From assembly GCF_963676685.1 (NCBI RefSeq), contig NC_092355.1, forward strand, positions 75,607,176-75,671,175: a stretch of DNA of 64,000 bases. The letters are read 5' to 3'. Under the pieces are notes generated by a model. It saw only the letters and a program-made list of their open reading frames with translations. It was not told where the DNA came from and did no database searches. Positions 36,081 through 47,389 of the stretch are shown here, one piece after another (within the stretch, counting starts at the first letter, position 1; each line of letters opens with the position of its first letter). This DNA is from Mytilus edulis (taxonomy: Eukaryota > Mollusca > Bivalvia > Mytilida > Mytilidae). Position numbers and translations under genes: made by a program.

Positions 36081-36396
36081 GTGACAGTTGCATGCATTTA
36101 ATTTCTCTCTCTATTAATTTATTTCAAAGTGAAAGAATGGAGTGTTGATAACATATTTATACATGGCATTGTAATGACCAGAACAATAAAATAAAAAAAA
36201 ATTAAAAAAAATAACTGTTAATGAGCGTCTGGATGGGGTCCTTCATTTATGCATTCTTTTATTTATTTTAATTTTCCTCTATTCTGTATATGTTGTTTTT
36301 CAATTCTTCTCTATTCTATTTAATCGCAACCAATTATACTAATGTGTCTACTTGTGTACGTGTTGATGGTTGTAATTCTCAATACACACCAATTAA

Positions 36397-36636
36397 TTGG
36401 GCTTGATGCAGGGAGAGGTGTTATATCCCATACATTTTTCATTAAATTTCAACGATTGGGAAAGAGCTTTCATTAATAGTAATGCCATACCATATGAGAT
36501 GAAAGGATTGCATTTATTTCTACTTATGTATGCTGGTGATATCGTCATTTTCTCAAAATATTTTACAGGGTTACAAAATACGCTTGATTCATTATATGAA
36601 TATATACCTTTGTACCGGAAGCTAATGTATTACTAG
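36397..36636 (+). pseudogene. LINE-type reverse transcriptase fragment
   Basis: About 79 codons encode the palm region: GLMQGEVLYPIHFSL (motif with QG and VLxP), then LFLLMYAGDIVIFS. The catalytic YADD box is changed to YAGD: the codon for its first aspartate reads GGT at 36535-36537. No ATG opens the frame, and the reading frame closes shortly after. Neither the N-terminal endonuclease nor the rest of the polymerase is adjacent. It is a short, dead piece of a non-LTR retrotransposon. Confidence 0.75.
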
Positions 36637-36639
36637 CCA

Positions 36640-36750
36640 ATCAAATGATTTTACGGACGATAAACAAAGACGATTGAAATACCTGTATGACTAGTTTTAT
36701 AGAGAAGTTTATTAATACGAAAATATATGCGCATCTTACAAAAAAAATAT
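36640..36750 (+). repeat. direct repeat of 34110-34240
   Basis: See the matching phrases 'gataaacaaagacgattgaa' and 'gcgcatcttacaaa'. It borders the LINE fragment on the right. Confidence 0.6.
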
Positions 36751-37204
36751 ATCAAAGGTGACGTTACACGATTCTTATATTAAATCAATCAATCATTAAC
36801 AATCAAAACCAAGGAGTAAATAAATATCAGTCTTAAAACATGTTTTGTAGTATAATGACTGATCAATAGGCATTTGTCTGGTCAAAGAATTCAGCGCTTG
36901 TCATGATGAATGATTATATAACTTTCACGTGATCGTGTTTACGTCAGTGGTAACAAACTGCAAAACGTCTTCTAACTGGACGATAACGATACAGTTTAGA
37001 CGGTATTGGCGTCACTTTGTGCAATTACCGACACAATACAAAGACACCTGACCTCTTCAACTTGAGTAAAGATAACTTAGAAAAGGATACTAATTATTCA
37101 TGACAAGAGCCCAATAACGACGAATTTACAGACAATACCAATTATAACCATACATATGGATTTGTCCCATAAATAGATTTGATAAAAAAAATTATGCATA
37201 TTTT

Positions 37205-37440
37205 TTTAACTTAATGAATAGTTATCAAAGGTACCAGGATTATAATTTAGTACGCCAGACGCGCGTCTCGTCTAAATTAGACTCATCAGTGACGCTCATA
37301 TTAAAATATTTATAAAGCCAAACTAGTACAAATTTGAAAAGCATTGAGGATCCAAAGTTTCAAAAAGTCGTGCCAAATACGGCTATGGTAATCTATTCCT
37401 GGGATAAGAAAATCCTTAGTTTTTCGAAAAATTCAAAGTT
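37205..37440. mobile_element. miniature element, copy 2 ('acgccagacgcgcgtctcgt')
   Basis: Reverse orientation relative to 35690-35895: 'ttagtacgccagacgcgcgt', 'gactcatcagtgacgctcat', 'agtacaaatttgaaaagcat', 'gtgccaaatacggctatgg'. The phrases match 49805-49960 in order. Confidence 0.65.
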
Positions 37441-37768
37441 TTGTTAACAGGAAATTTATAAAAATGACCACAATAAAAATAAAACTACTTTAAATCATGA
37501 TTGAGAATAGAAATTTCTAATTATTGATAATCAATTTGTTGGTCTTGTTTTGTTACTTAGAGACTTTTTATAGGTACATGTATCAATTATCCAAAATCTT
37601 AGTTTTTTTCTTTTCTTTTCTTTAACAGTATTAACATGAACTTTTGCCAGCGAGACAGTCCCTCATCTAAGGGATTTCCCTGTTTTGGGGATTTTTCTCA
37701 ACCTGTTTATCTACCGTGTCTTTTCCGTTGTTTTGGTACTTTTTTTTCAATTTCAACGATTTCAATGT

Positions 37769-38390
37769 GACAAATCGCCCCACTGGCATATCGCCCCAAA
37801 CCTAAAAAATCGACCCACTCGTATTTACCAACTCGCCCCACTTATGAAAGAAAAGGCTAAAATACCATTGAAATAAGGTCTGCCAACTCGCAAACTGAAG
37901 AATGAATTATCTAAAACTAAGTCTGTGACTTATTCAAATTTAAATCAGTTATAATCAATTTACATTGAAAATTATACCACATTTTTATTTGTTTCATCGC
38001 TTTATATGTAAATACAAGTTTTCAATGATTATGATATATCGCATTATAATACAATTAACAGGGTTCTTTGCAATGGTTATGCAAATAACTAGGCTTATAA
38101 GAAAAAAATATTCTCCAATAATACGAAAATTATATTTTTATTTATAATTTCCGGAAGTCAAACATCATTTAATGTCAATAATACAAATAACATTTTGTTT
38201 GTATGCTGTGTACATAAGTTTTCATTTCAGTGGGGCGAGTTGGCATAAGTAATATAAACGAGATTTAACCTTTTTTTTAACACGTTGAACGATTACATAT
38301 ATATTGGGACGAGTTGGGAAACCAGTATTGGTCGATTGTTGGGGCGAGTTGGTAAAAAAAGTGGGGCGATTAGGTGTGGGGCAATTTGCC
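37769..38390. mobile_element. inverted-repeat element with 'tggggcga' arms, about 620 bp
   Basis: The left arm has several CGCCCCAC blocks ('gacaaatcgccccactggca', 'ccaactcgccccactta'). The right arm has the complements ('cagtggggcgagttggca' at about 38229, 'gttggggcgagttggtaaaa', 'gtggggcgattaggtgtggg', 'gcaatttgcca'). Multiple GGGGCGA units in each arm make a compound inverted repeat. Confidence 0.65.
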
Positions 38391-38529
38391 AAGGGATTTG
38401 TCCTGCTTCCAAATTTTCCGTATCACTATCGTCCTGTGCGTTTTTCTTCGTCCGGTTTATAAAAGAAATATTGAAATTTAACGATCCACCTTGTTTGTCA
38501 ATGAAAACAAATCATTGAGGCGCGATTTT

Positions 38530-39700
38530 TTTTAGTGCGGAACCGATATTTGAAAAAAAACACCTCCGAAAAGGAAAAGATGGTCGGCTTTCAAAAGAAG
38601 ATGGCTTAAATGCGAAAAAGAAAGAAAAAAATATATAACATAATATAAACGAAAGATTGCAAGCGTTAATCAGCGCCCGACCACTTTTATTAAAAAAAGT
38701 TCTTTAAACCTTTGGTCTTTTTGACACATTATCTTGCTATGTCCTATCTTGTATACAAAATATTGTTACCTCAACAGTTGATTGTTTGCAGCGGTTGTTA
38801 GGGAAGTACATGATGACTTGTTTGTGGTTGTATAACCATGATTTACAAAAGGAGATTAACATTTGTTCTAACTAATAATAAACAGCCGGATACATACACA
38901 TCATATTATTGTTCAATCACACGAAATAGAGTGCGCACAGTTTTGATGTGTTGTTTCACCAAACTGCATAGAGAATAGACGATTCGAAAGACTTCCCGTG
39001 CAATAACTAACGTGAAGATCTTGCAAATACATTTTTGAATTTGAAGAACATGTAATTTTAGAGTATACATTGACGATGATGGCCTTCAAACTGAACTCTT
39101 TAAAATAGTTTTGTCAGAACATCAAAACTTTAAGAAATTTTAAATTTGAATAACTTGGCTTTTGTTATAGAAAATGACTGTAATTGTTCTATAGCATTAA
39201 AAAAAATGCATTAAAAATTGTCAAATCTGCTATATTATGTGAAAATTTAGCTTCTCAATATTTTATTTCTAATATTGGCTTTAGAACACTATCGTTTTTA
39301 ATCCCCCTTATGTAAGTCTGTTTAGCAAGACGATACTATTCTATTTTCTTTAATGTTTTGATGTGTCTTTTATGTTTTGTAAAATTGATGGTGAGACAAA
39401 AATGAGCTATGTACAAATGTATGTCTTATAAGAGGTCTATTTTTATTGGTTTTTATCCCATGTTTAAACAGATTTTTTTTACATTTGAAATACTTTCTAC
39501 TAACATGATTTAATATATATTAACTAAAGCATTTAGATTTTTCAGCATATTAATGGTTTGTAGGGCACATATAAAGCTAACAGGACCTTAACAACGATAA
39601 TTATTTCGTTCTGAAAATTTGAAAAGTGAACATATAGAACTGTTTATTTCTGTCAATCAAGAATAAGAAAGCTACACATTTATCAAAAATATCAATAAAT
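38530..39700. other. AT-rich DNA, nothing recognised
   Basis: No open frame, terminal repeat or splice pair that I can support. Confidence 0.4.
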
Positions 39701-39774
39701 ACCAAAGCGTAGCAAAAATGAAATAAATGTTGTGCACAACCTATACACTTAAAACCTAAGATGAAGAACTTGAT

Positions 39775-40720
39775 CTTCCATCAATGTATTGGATACCTAA
39801 GATTTACAAATGTTCTTACACACAACGGTATATTACTGGGTCTCCCAAGTGCTCCATGAAACCTCTTCATAAATTATTAACATCTGTTTTATCAGCAATC
39901 AAAGCCGGGCTCTTAAGTTATTTTGAAACTGCTAGGGGTAGCGTGAATGAGAAGTGAATACTAAAAAAAACAAAGATCTTTTAGAGTACATACGATCTAA
40001 GCCTCTGTCACCTTGCAATACTATTACAACATAAGATTTTTCTACACTTTACACAAGTATTCAATTCCAAACTAAAATACAAATTGAAATAGTTTGTATT
40101 ACTTTGTTTCATTAAAAACAATGGCGACAGTAGATACAAGTATCTTGTCTTTGGGAGGGATAAATCATACTTTGTAAAGATTCACTTTGATTCAAACAAA
40201 AACTTCTCTGAAAACTGACTTTATCAAGGTGACAACATATGTGTTACGTTTGGAGGACAGACTGTCGGAATTCAATTGTGTCCCTCTTCTTGTCTGACGT
40301 GTTTTTGTATTACTATGAAGCTGATTTCATACAGGACCTTCTTAGGAAAAATAATAAGAAGTAAGCAGTGTCCTTTATCTTAACATTCCGCTATATACTA
40401 TATTTAACTCGCCATTTCTATGTAGCAACATTCCAGCAGCGCCTGCCTACAGAACATATATCTCTCAATTGATACGATATTCCCGGGATTGTGTTTCTAT
40501 CATGATTTTCTTGATAATTGATTGCTGATCACAAGGAAGCTTTTAAACAAAGCGCTCCAAATGGTGAAGTTAAATTCATCCTTCGTAAATTTTATGGACG
40601 CCATCACGAGTTGGTTTACCGTAAGGTAATAACCGTTTCACATATATGATGATATTGAATATGTTCCTTATGTCGAAACTACAATACCCTTCCCTTTTCA
40701 CAAATGTGACTTACCGAACA
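39775..40720 (+). pseudogene. reverse-transcriptase pseudogene (Penelope-like or related)
   Basis: Recognisable pieces appear in order with stops and frameshifts between them. MYWIPKIYKCSYTQRYITGS and SPKCSMKPLHKLLTSVLSA lie at 39784-39900. A TGA follows at 39955-39957. Next come LLEYIRSKPLSPC with DFSTLYT (polymerase motif A region, near 40030-40060) and FLYYYEADFIQDLL (about 40300). SNIPAAPAY..ISQLIRYSR is near 40430-40490, and RKFYGRHHELV near 40588-40620. The order matches the C-terminal half of an RT family common in molluscs. The catalytic YxDD part is deleted or scrambled. No GIY-YIG domain is visible, so the Penelope-like assignment is tentative. Confidence 0.6.
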
Positions 40721-40990
40721 CGACTATTTACCGAATTTGAAATAAAATAAGCGACACGACGGGTGCCATATGTGAAGCAGAATCCGCTCACCCTTCCGGT
40801 ACACCTGAGATCACTCCAAGATTTTGGTAGGGTTCGTGTTGCTTAGTCTTTAGTGTTCTATTTTGTGTCTTTTGTACTTTAAGTTGTCTGTTCGTCTTTT
40901 ATTTTAGCTATGGAGTTGTCAGTTTATTTCCAATCTTTGAGTTTGACTTTCCCTCTCGTATCTTTCGTCGTCTTTTTTTAAAAAGTAACC
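40721..40990 (+). mobile_element. 3' tail of the 39.8 kb retroelement
   Basis: Following the RT remains are 'gacgggtgccatatgtgaag', 'ccggtacacctgagatcact' and 'tttgactttccctctcgtat'. Reverse-complemented fragments are at 32565-32870 and 35395-35665, so at least three copies of this tail occur in 8.5 kb. Confidence 0.7.
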
Positions 40991-40999
40991 ATTACAACA

Positions 41000-42640
41000 A
41001 TAAACGACAAATAAGACATTAGTTTATCGATCAGATGTAATTGAAACCCTTAATGACAATAAGAAAAAAAAATACTCCTGTCTTAACATGTTTAATTTAT
41101 AATCATGTTAATGAAAATATTTTTGCAATTGTGTATTTCTTAAAGTTATGTATCTATTTGTTCATTTATAAAAATTTAGGTAGTTATATGATATTTTGTT
41201 TTTGTAGTTGATCACGCCAACCGTGTCTGTAAATACCTATGGTAAGATAGTTTAATTATAGGTATGCATGACTCAGCTGATAAAAGTCGGTAACTAGAAC
41301 GTTCTCCAAGGTTACATACCGTATTAATAAAATGACAAATCCTATGTAACATAATTAATAGAATTATATTGAATATCAGATTCGATTTAATAGATTACGT
41401 TGACAATCATACATTGATAAAAATAAAAGCAAATACTGAAAGATAAAACGTTCCCAAAGTTTAAGTTTTTTAATGTTGTACTATATTCTGTCATTACCAC
41501 AGCCTTTACGTTATGCCGATTCGATGCAACTGACAGATATAACTTGTGTTAAAGCTTACTACGGTTTTGATGACACACTTAGTCGACGATTTACAGATGA
41601 TTCTCAAACTTGTCGTTTGTTTAACATTCAACACGAACAATAATTGATATTGGTGACATTTTACATTTGATTCTGTTAGTATAACATGTATAATGTCTAT
41701 TTTGTCTTTTGTACTTACAGAATAAAAAGCTTCTACATATGCAGTTTACTGAGTAATATGTTATTCTGTTTACCTTAATGATCACTTCTTCCAACAAGCT
41801 GTGATAAATATTTACTCAATAGAAATAGAAAGTCTTGTTATATATCAAATATAAGTTACAAGCATGGTCTAGAGAAACGATGATAGTCTTTCGAAAGGGG
41901 ATAATAAATAGCTCTACCGTTTAAAGAGAGATCCACGTAAAATGCACCCACAAAGTGGAAAGGGATTGATATAAGTTGCAATAACTTGTTTCCCAATCGA
42001 CTGTAAATTGTTTTTGTTTTTGGTAAATGAAATGGCGATCTAAGATAAATGTATCTGGTTTATTTTTTATAATAACTATTATATTCTCCATGGTGAAATT
42101 GGATACACTAACCAACAAAATTAAACTATACATTTAAAGGTATGTTTTCGCCTTTGAGCTATGCAGACTAATAATAGCTTTCAGCTTTAATTTTTCAATT
42201 GTCCAATTATGGGAGGTTACATTTTAGAATGCAGTTTATTACACAAGTCAGAAAACTCTTTCGACTGAAGCTTCTTGAAACTAGTATTATTATGATTACT
42301 TAAATAAAGTTACCCTGAGCAACAGGATATAAATCAGCAGGCTTAAGAGATTGCAAATAATTTCTACTCCCAAACATATTACAAATAATTAAAGAATATG
42401 AAGATCCCGAAATATAAAAACGTTGTTAATGCATGTACAACACATTCAGTATAGTTTGCTTTAAAACAGGAGCTCCAATCATAAGAAGATATATAATATA
42501 CTGTGTACGATGTAATGTAAGTATTTTAAATTATAATTCAATGTGCTAAAGTTTGGCATATTTGTCGTTTCTTGTTGCACACATATATTTAAATTTGTTT
42601 TTGTTATACGATGCAATTAAGCTGATGACTGATCACGACA
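41000..42640. other. AT-rich DNA, nothing recognised
   Basis: No supported gene. A short minus-strand open frame at 41921-42133 has no recognisable motif. Confidence 0.4.
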
Positions 42641-44289
42641 TATTCATTACTTTACGTGTACCATCATTCCGTCAACACGAACAAGAGTTGTTACCCAATT
42701 CTTAAATTCTAGGAGCAGAAAAACGAGAGCAATGTCTGTGTACTCTTCTTAAGCACATTAAATCGTACCTTGTTGTCGATTGCGCTGTTACTCATCATGT
42801 CTGGTTGTAGTAAGTTTTTTGCGGTTGATTGGTATTGTTTTTTCGTCGTTTACTTCTTTGCTACATACTGTCATGATAAAGAGTACGTTTTAAATCAGAT
42901 TAAACCCACGATGATTCTTGTACCAAATTACCAGATTAGGTAAATGACACCTGTTTTCTTTCCATTTTTTAAAGTTTCTATTGGTTTCCCCCTTTTTTGT
43001 AGTATAAAGGGTAGGCTTGTATTAATGTTAACATCAATAATAGTTATAAAATATACAGGAGATGGTGACATACAATTTTTTAATCTCGTTACCTGTGTCG
43101 ACCTTGTACTTAAACTTATTTATCGTTTATATACAAAAATAACTTGTTTACGACATTGAAACCAGATCGTTTTCACATTTAATTGTCATTTACAGTGAGA
43201 AATACAGACTGCACGCAACAAAACACATATCGTATGGTATGGTATGTATATGATCGAATTAAAGTGCAGGTGTTTGACGAATTTTATTACAAAGTTAGTT
43301 GGGTTATCCTTTAAGTTCATATACATATAAAGCACTTTTTACCCTATTAATTTATTCCAAACTTCGAGAAATATTTTTAAATTTTTGTTGTGATTTTGAC
43401 TAATTTAATATTGCATTGTTGAATGTTCAGACATTAGTTTTTTTATATAATATTTTTACTCTATAATACTGCTCCTGTTTAACATAATACTGTAAGATGT
43501 TGTTTGTCATTTATAAACGATCAAATGTGTCCTTTTTGTGTTTTTTTTAGTTTTAACGATATAACGCCTTGTACGGACCCTTCACTATTTTTTTACCAAG
43601 GTTAAACAAATGCTTTATAAACAGCTGTATGTGTTCCCCCTTTAAAAGTTCTTATTCGTTTTAAAACAACTTTGTTCCGATTATGATTATCTAATTTTGA
43701 GTTTGTTTTGATTATAAAAGTAAAAAAAGGTATCGTATCAAATTTGCATTTTGGCAATAATATTCTATTATTGAAAATCTGTAACCTAGTACAAACGTTA
43801 AATAATTATTAACAAAAAAAAAATAAGACACAAAATTATTGCAAACCGTACATAGTACCAACATTAAAGGGACACATTACTAACAGCAGAACAAGTTGGT
43901 TTCGATATAAATGTTAAACAGTAAAATAATGCAAAACATGATTCCGGTATCTTGTTTAATGAATTAAAGTTGCAATCACCTCACTTAATTGGTTGGACAC
44001 ACGCAAGTTGAATCTGTCGTTATCAGTTTTGTATTGGGTTTAATTTCTGTCAACTGTTTATACAATTTGTGAACGTCTTGTGTATATATGAATTGTATGT
44101 AATTTTTAATAATATTGTCCCAAGATATCGTTTTATCCTACCAGTCTTGTAGACAGATGTTTAAGTGGAGAATTTACAATGAAAACTTGTCCAAATTCTC
44201 TCTTCTTATCGCCCTTTTGTCAGTAACTCGCAATTCAAAGGTTTGAATTTAGGTTATGCTTTTTTGTAAGTGAATATAATATCTTCCGC

Positions 44290-44575
44290 TAATTCCACTT
44301 CTTTTATATTAAAGCGGGAGGTTTGACATGCCTCAAAACCAGGTTCAATCCACCTTTGTTTCATATAATGCCCTGTACTAAGTCAGGAAAATGGACATTG
44401 TTACATTACAGTTCGTTTCTACGTGTGTTATATTTCGGTGTTGTGTTTCTGTTGTGTCGTAGTTCTCTTATATTTGATTTGTTTTTGTTTGTAAATGTGT
44501 AATCCGGTTTTGATTTTTCTCTATCGATTTATGAATTTCGAACAGCGGTATACTACTGTTGCCTTTATCTAATGT
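44290..44575 (+). repeat. 'gcgggaggtttgacatgcc' dispersed repeat
   Basis: It includes 'aaaaccaggttcaatccacc', 'gccctgtactaagtcaggaa', 'gttgtgtttctgttgtgtcg' and 'cgaacagcggtatactactg'. I know this family as widespread in mussel genomes and transcripts. It sits between the two modules of duplication copy 1 and is absent from copy 2. Confidence 0.7.
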
Positions 44576-46002
44576 TATAGAATTATTAATATTTGGCGTA
44601 TTAATAACGACCAGGATAACAAAAAACCGTTAAAGATCATTGTCTTGTGTTCAAAGATGTTAGCTACTTTTATCAATTTACTTGTATAGACCATGTAGAC
44701 GTAAAGAACAGATTTATTAAATACAATTTTGTTAAACTGATTGTGGATAAATGATAATAAAATACATCACATTATTAATATTAATCTGTTCTATATTTAA
44801 ATTATCTAGTATAGTCTTTCTTCACTGTTATTACTTTTAAAACATTATTTTGATGATGTAGCTTTTTTATAACATCAAAACTTGATCATGTTAAAATTTA
44901 AATGTCATTTATAGTGAAAAAAGTAATAAGCTTATAGCAACAACAAAAATCTCGTATTTTAATTTATGTATATGACCGAATTGAAGTTCAGCTGTTTGAT
45001 TTTTTTCCATTGCAAGTTGATTCGGCGAAAATATTTAGTTGGGTTTTCCATAAAGTTGAATTTTAAAGTTCTCATTAACATATGAAATACTTTGTACCCG
45101 ACACATTTATCTCAAAATAAGGAGAAATACTTCATACTTCTTGGTGTGATTAAAATTTATTTGTTGGAGAATGGATTTGTTATAACAGATATCGAGTACT
45201 TATTATTATTCACACATAGGTTGTCACGTATTATTAACTTCTTAAATCATATTGCTATAATTTTAATTATAGTGTTGGATACCTTTTTTTAAATAATGCA
45301 CTTGCCGAATGTGTATTGATTTTGTTTAGTTTTAATGGGAAGAATGAGCTTTCGTCTTGTACGGACGCATGTTTCATAATGTAATTATCATATACTAAGA
45401 CTCAATAATATATGATTTTTTCTGTAGGATAATTACATAAAAAAACTCTATATTTTTCAAATGGTGCTTAGTGAGCTGATTCGAAAAGTGTATCACATGT
45501 TTCGATTGTTATCACATGCCTTTTCGTAACGATATCGCATGGCATTCCAGTGATACATGTACTCCCCAAATTCCGGAAAATATACCTCAATGATACATTT
45601 TCAGTGTAAAACATTACAAAACAATTATGTGAATACTAGAAAGTATATTGTGTAACATAATAAAAAGCAAAAATTTAAAAAGCCATATTTATTAAATGGA
45701 TTTGTAAAAGTTTAAAACATAATTTAGAAAGATACTTTAAAATCAAGTTGACTTTTCCAAACAGTGTTCATCATGTATATTAATGAATTATATATTGTGT
45801 CGATTCGTCCGTAACTAAATAATTGTTCCTTTTCTATTGAGGCATATGATAGGAAGATTTCATATCGAAGGTTCTAAATCTTGGGTCCGAAGTCCGTAAA
45901 CTTTTCAATATTTGAAACTTCTATTTTGGAACACGTAAAAGGATCAATATATGAATCTGTTATTTTTCTCCATTGTTGAAGCATATGATTAAGAGATCAT
46001 AA

Positions 46003-46110
46003 CATGTAATTTTCATATCTCATGTATTATCAGCCCTCTGTCAATATCAGCCCTCGAGCCATGCATATTTCACCTAGGGCTGATAATACATGCGATATGA
46101 AAATACCATG
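46003..46110. repeat. long hairpin, 35-nt arms
   Basis: The left arm (46003-46037) and right arm (46076-46110) are inverted repeats with three mismatches in 35; the central part is CATGTATTATCAGCCCT against AGGGCTGATAATACATG. The loop repeats 'atcagccct' once more. This looks like a foldback element or a structured RNA-forming sequence. Confidence 0.75.
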
Positions 46111-46318
46111 TAATAATCTGATATTATCACACGAAAAGGATATCATATTCATTTAGTCGGTTGGATTTATTTCCCCTTTATCGTCCGCACACGTTTTAAA
46201 ACAAATCCGACCTGATACAAACTTTTGCATTTGTTAACCTCATACTAACGAATTTTAAAAATCCCAAAGAACCATCACGATTTTCAAATCGAACTACACT
46301 TGCTGATTCATCAATACT

Positions 46319-46583
46319 TTAAGGTGGTACCTAACACTACAGGGAGATAACTCTGTAACATCAGCAAAACGTTTTCATTACGTTGTGTTATTAAATAATA
46401 TTAAGCTTCTCAATGATCAAAATAAGTGCTTGTCAAACTGCGTAATAACCAGTGTAATTTTTCTGATTAAACAGTTGGTTCAATTTTTTTAAAATTTTTT
46501 ATATTTTTGTCTTATGGACAAACTAAATTAAAAAAATTAAATTAGCCAAATTAATTTAGTTCAGGTGTTGGGTACCACCTTAA
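46319..46583. mobile_element. short TTAA-flanked inverted-repeat element (MITE), copy 2
   Basis: TTAA (46319-46322), GGTGGTACC, about 240 bp, GGTACCACC, TTAA (46580-46583). The 9-bp ends are perfect inverted repeats. The interior matches the 2295-2575 copy. It lies exactly at the right end of segmental-duplication copy 1 and has no counterpart in copy 2, so it inserted after the duplication. Confidence 0.85.
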
Positions 46584-46964
46584 GGTAAAAGTATGAAAAG
46601 AAATACACATTTTAACCCGTTCTCTCATTTTATAATTTTACAAAATCGGGACTCATAGACAAAACCGGGTCTTTCTATTGTGATATGACCACTTTGCTTT
46701 AGTTCCATGCATAACAATAAAAAAAAACGTAAGGTGCTGAAAGAGAATTGTCTTGCACATCTATTGTGTAAATCTTTGTTTCTGTAAATTTCTTTCTTTC
46801 TGTACCATTCAATGAGAATAAAAAAAAAACAAGTTCGTGATAACTTTCACCAAATTCATCATTTTGAGGAGTTTTTTTCTCAATTAATCTAGAACTGTTT
46901 GTCGGTTGTTCGTCGCCGTAGCAGGTTTAGGATACAATTAAGACGAAACCTGTTTGTCGTGGTA

Positions 46965-47350
46965 ATCTAGACATAGCGGATCAAATATTTCAGGCTTGCA
47001 TTTCCCATCTGGAATTTCTTAACAAAGAGTTGCTGCTCACAATGACGCTATGAAACAAATATTTCCTAGTCGAAATCACCCCGTCACATTTTACGAACGC
47101 AATCACCAGTTAGTTGACCGTTATGAAAGATTGGAAAATTTTGCCAAGTATTTTGAGAGGAAAAGATTTTTGAAAAAGTAAACGACGACGGACGACGACG
47201 AACGTCAAGTGATAAGAAAAACTCACTTGGTGCTTTGGACCAGGTAAGATAAAAATACGGTAGGTCACATTCGTGAAAAGGGAATAGAATTGTAGTTACG
47301 ACATAAGGAACATATCCGATATCATCTCTGAGACGGTTATCCCATAACGG
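46965..47350. mobile_element. composite of three repeat fragments
   Basis: 46975-47127 is a plus-strand piece of the retroelement RT tail ('aatttcttaacaaagagttg', then 'caatcaccagttagttgacc'). About 47130-47255 is the end of the 1.0-1.8 kb repeat family ('cgtcaagtgataagaaaaac', 'ggaccaggtaagataaaaa'). 47260-47350 is a minus-strand piece of the retroelement tail ('acggtaggtcacattcgtga', 'acataaggaacatatccgat'). Confidence 0.6.
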
Positions 47351-47389
47351 TAGTGAATATATTTGAATCAAATTCCTAAAAACATAATT

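Larger units (their letters stand above)
42650..46320 (+). repeat. segmental duplication, copy 1
   Basis: It shares an ordered set of blocks with 49445-51780. These are a leading block with 'tttacgtgtaccatca' and 'gagcagaaaaac' (42655-42790), module A1 (about 43140-43600) and module A2 (about 44850-45400). It closes with 'ggttggatttatttcc', 'aaaacaaat' and a 'ttgctgattcatcaat'-like end (46158-46318). Both modules hold 'atttaaatgtcatttatagt' or a variant, 'ttgggttttccataaagttg', 'tacccgac' and then CTTGTACGGAC (43568 and 45356). Copy 1 is longer because of later insertions, including the repeat at 44290-44575. Confidence 0.7.
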
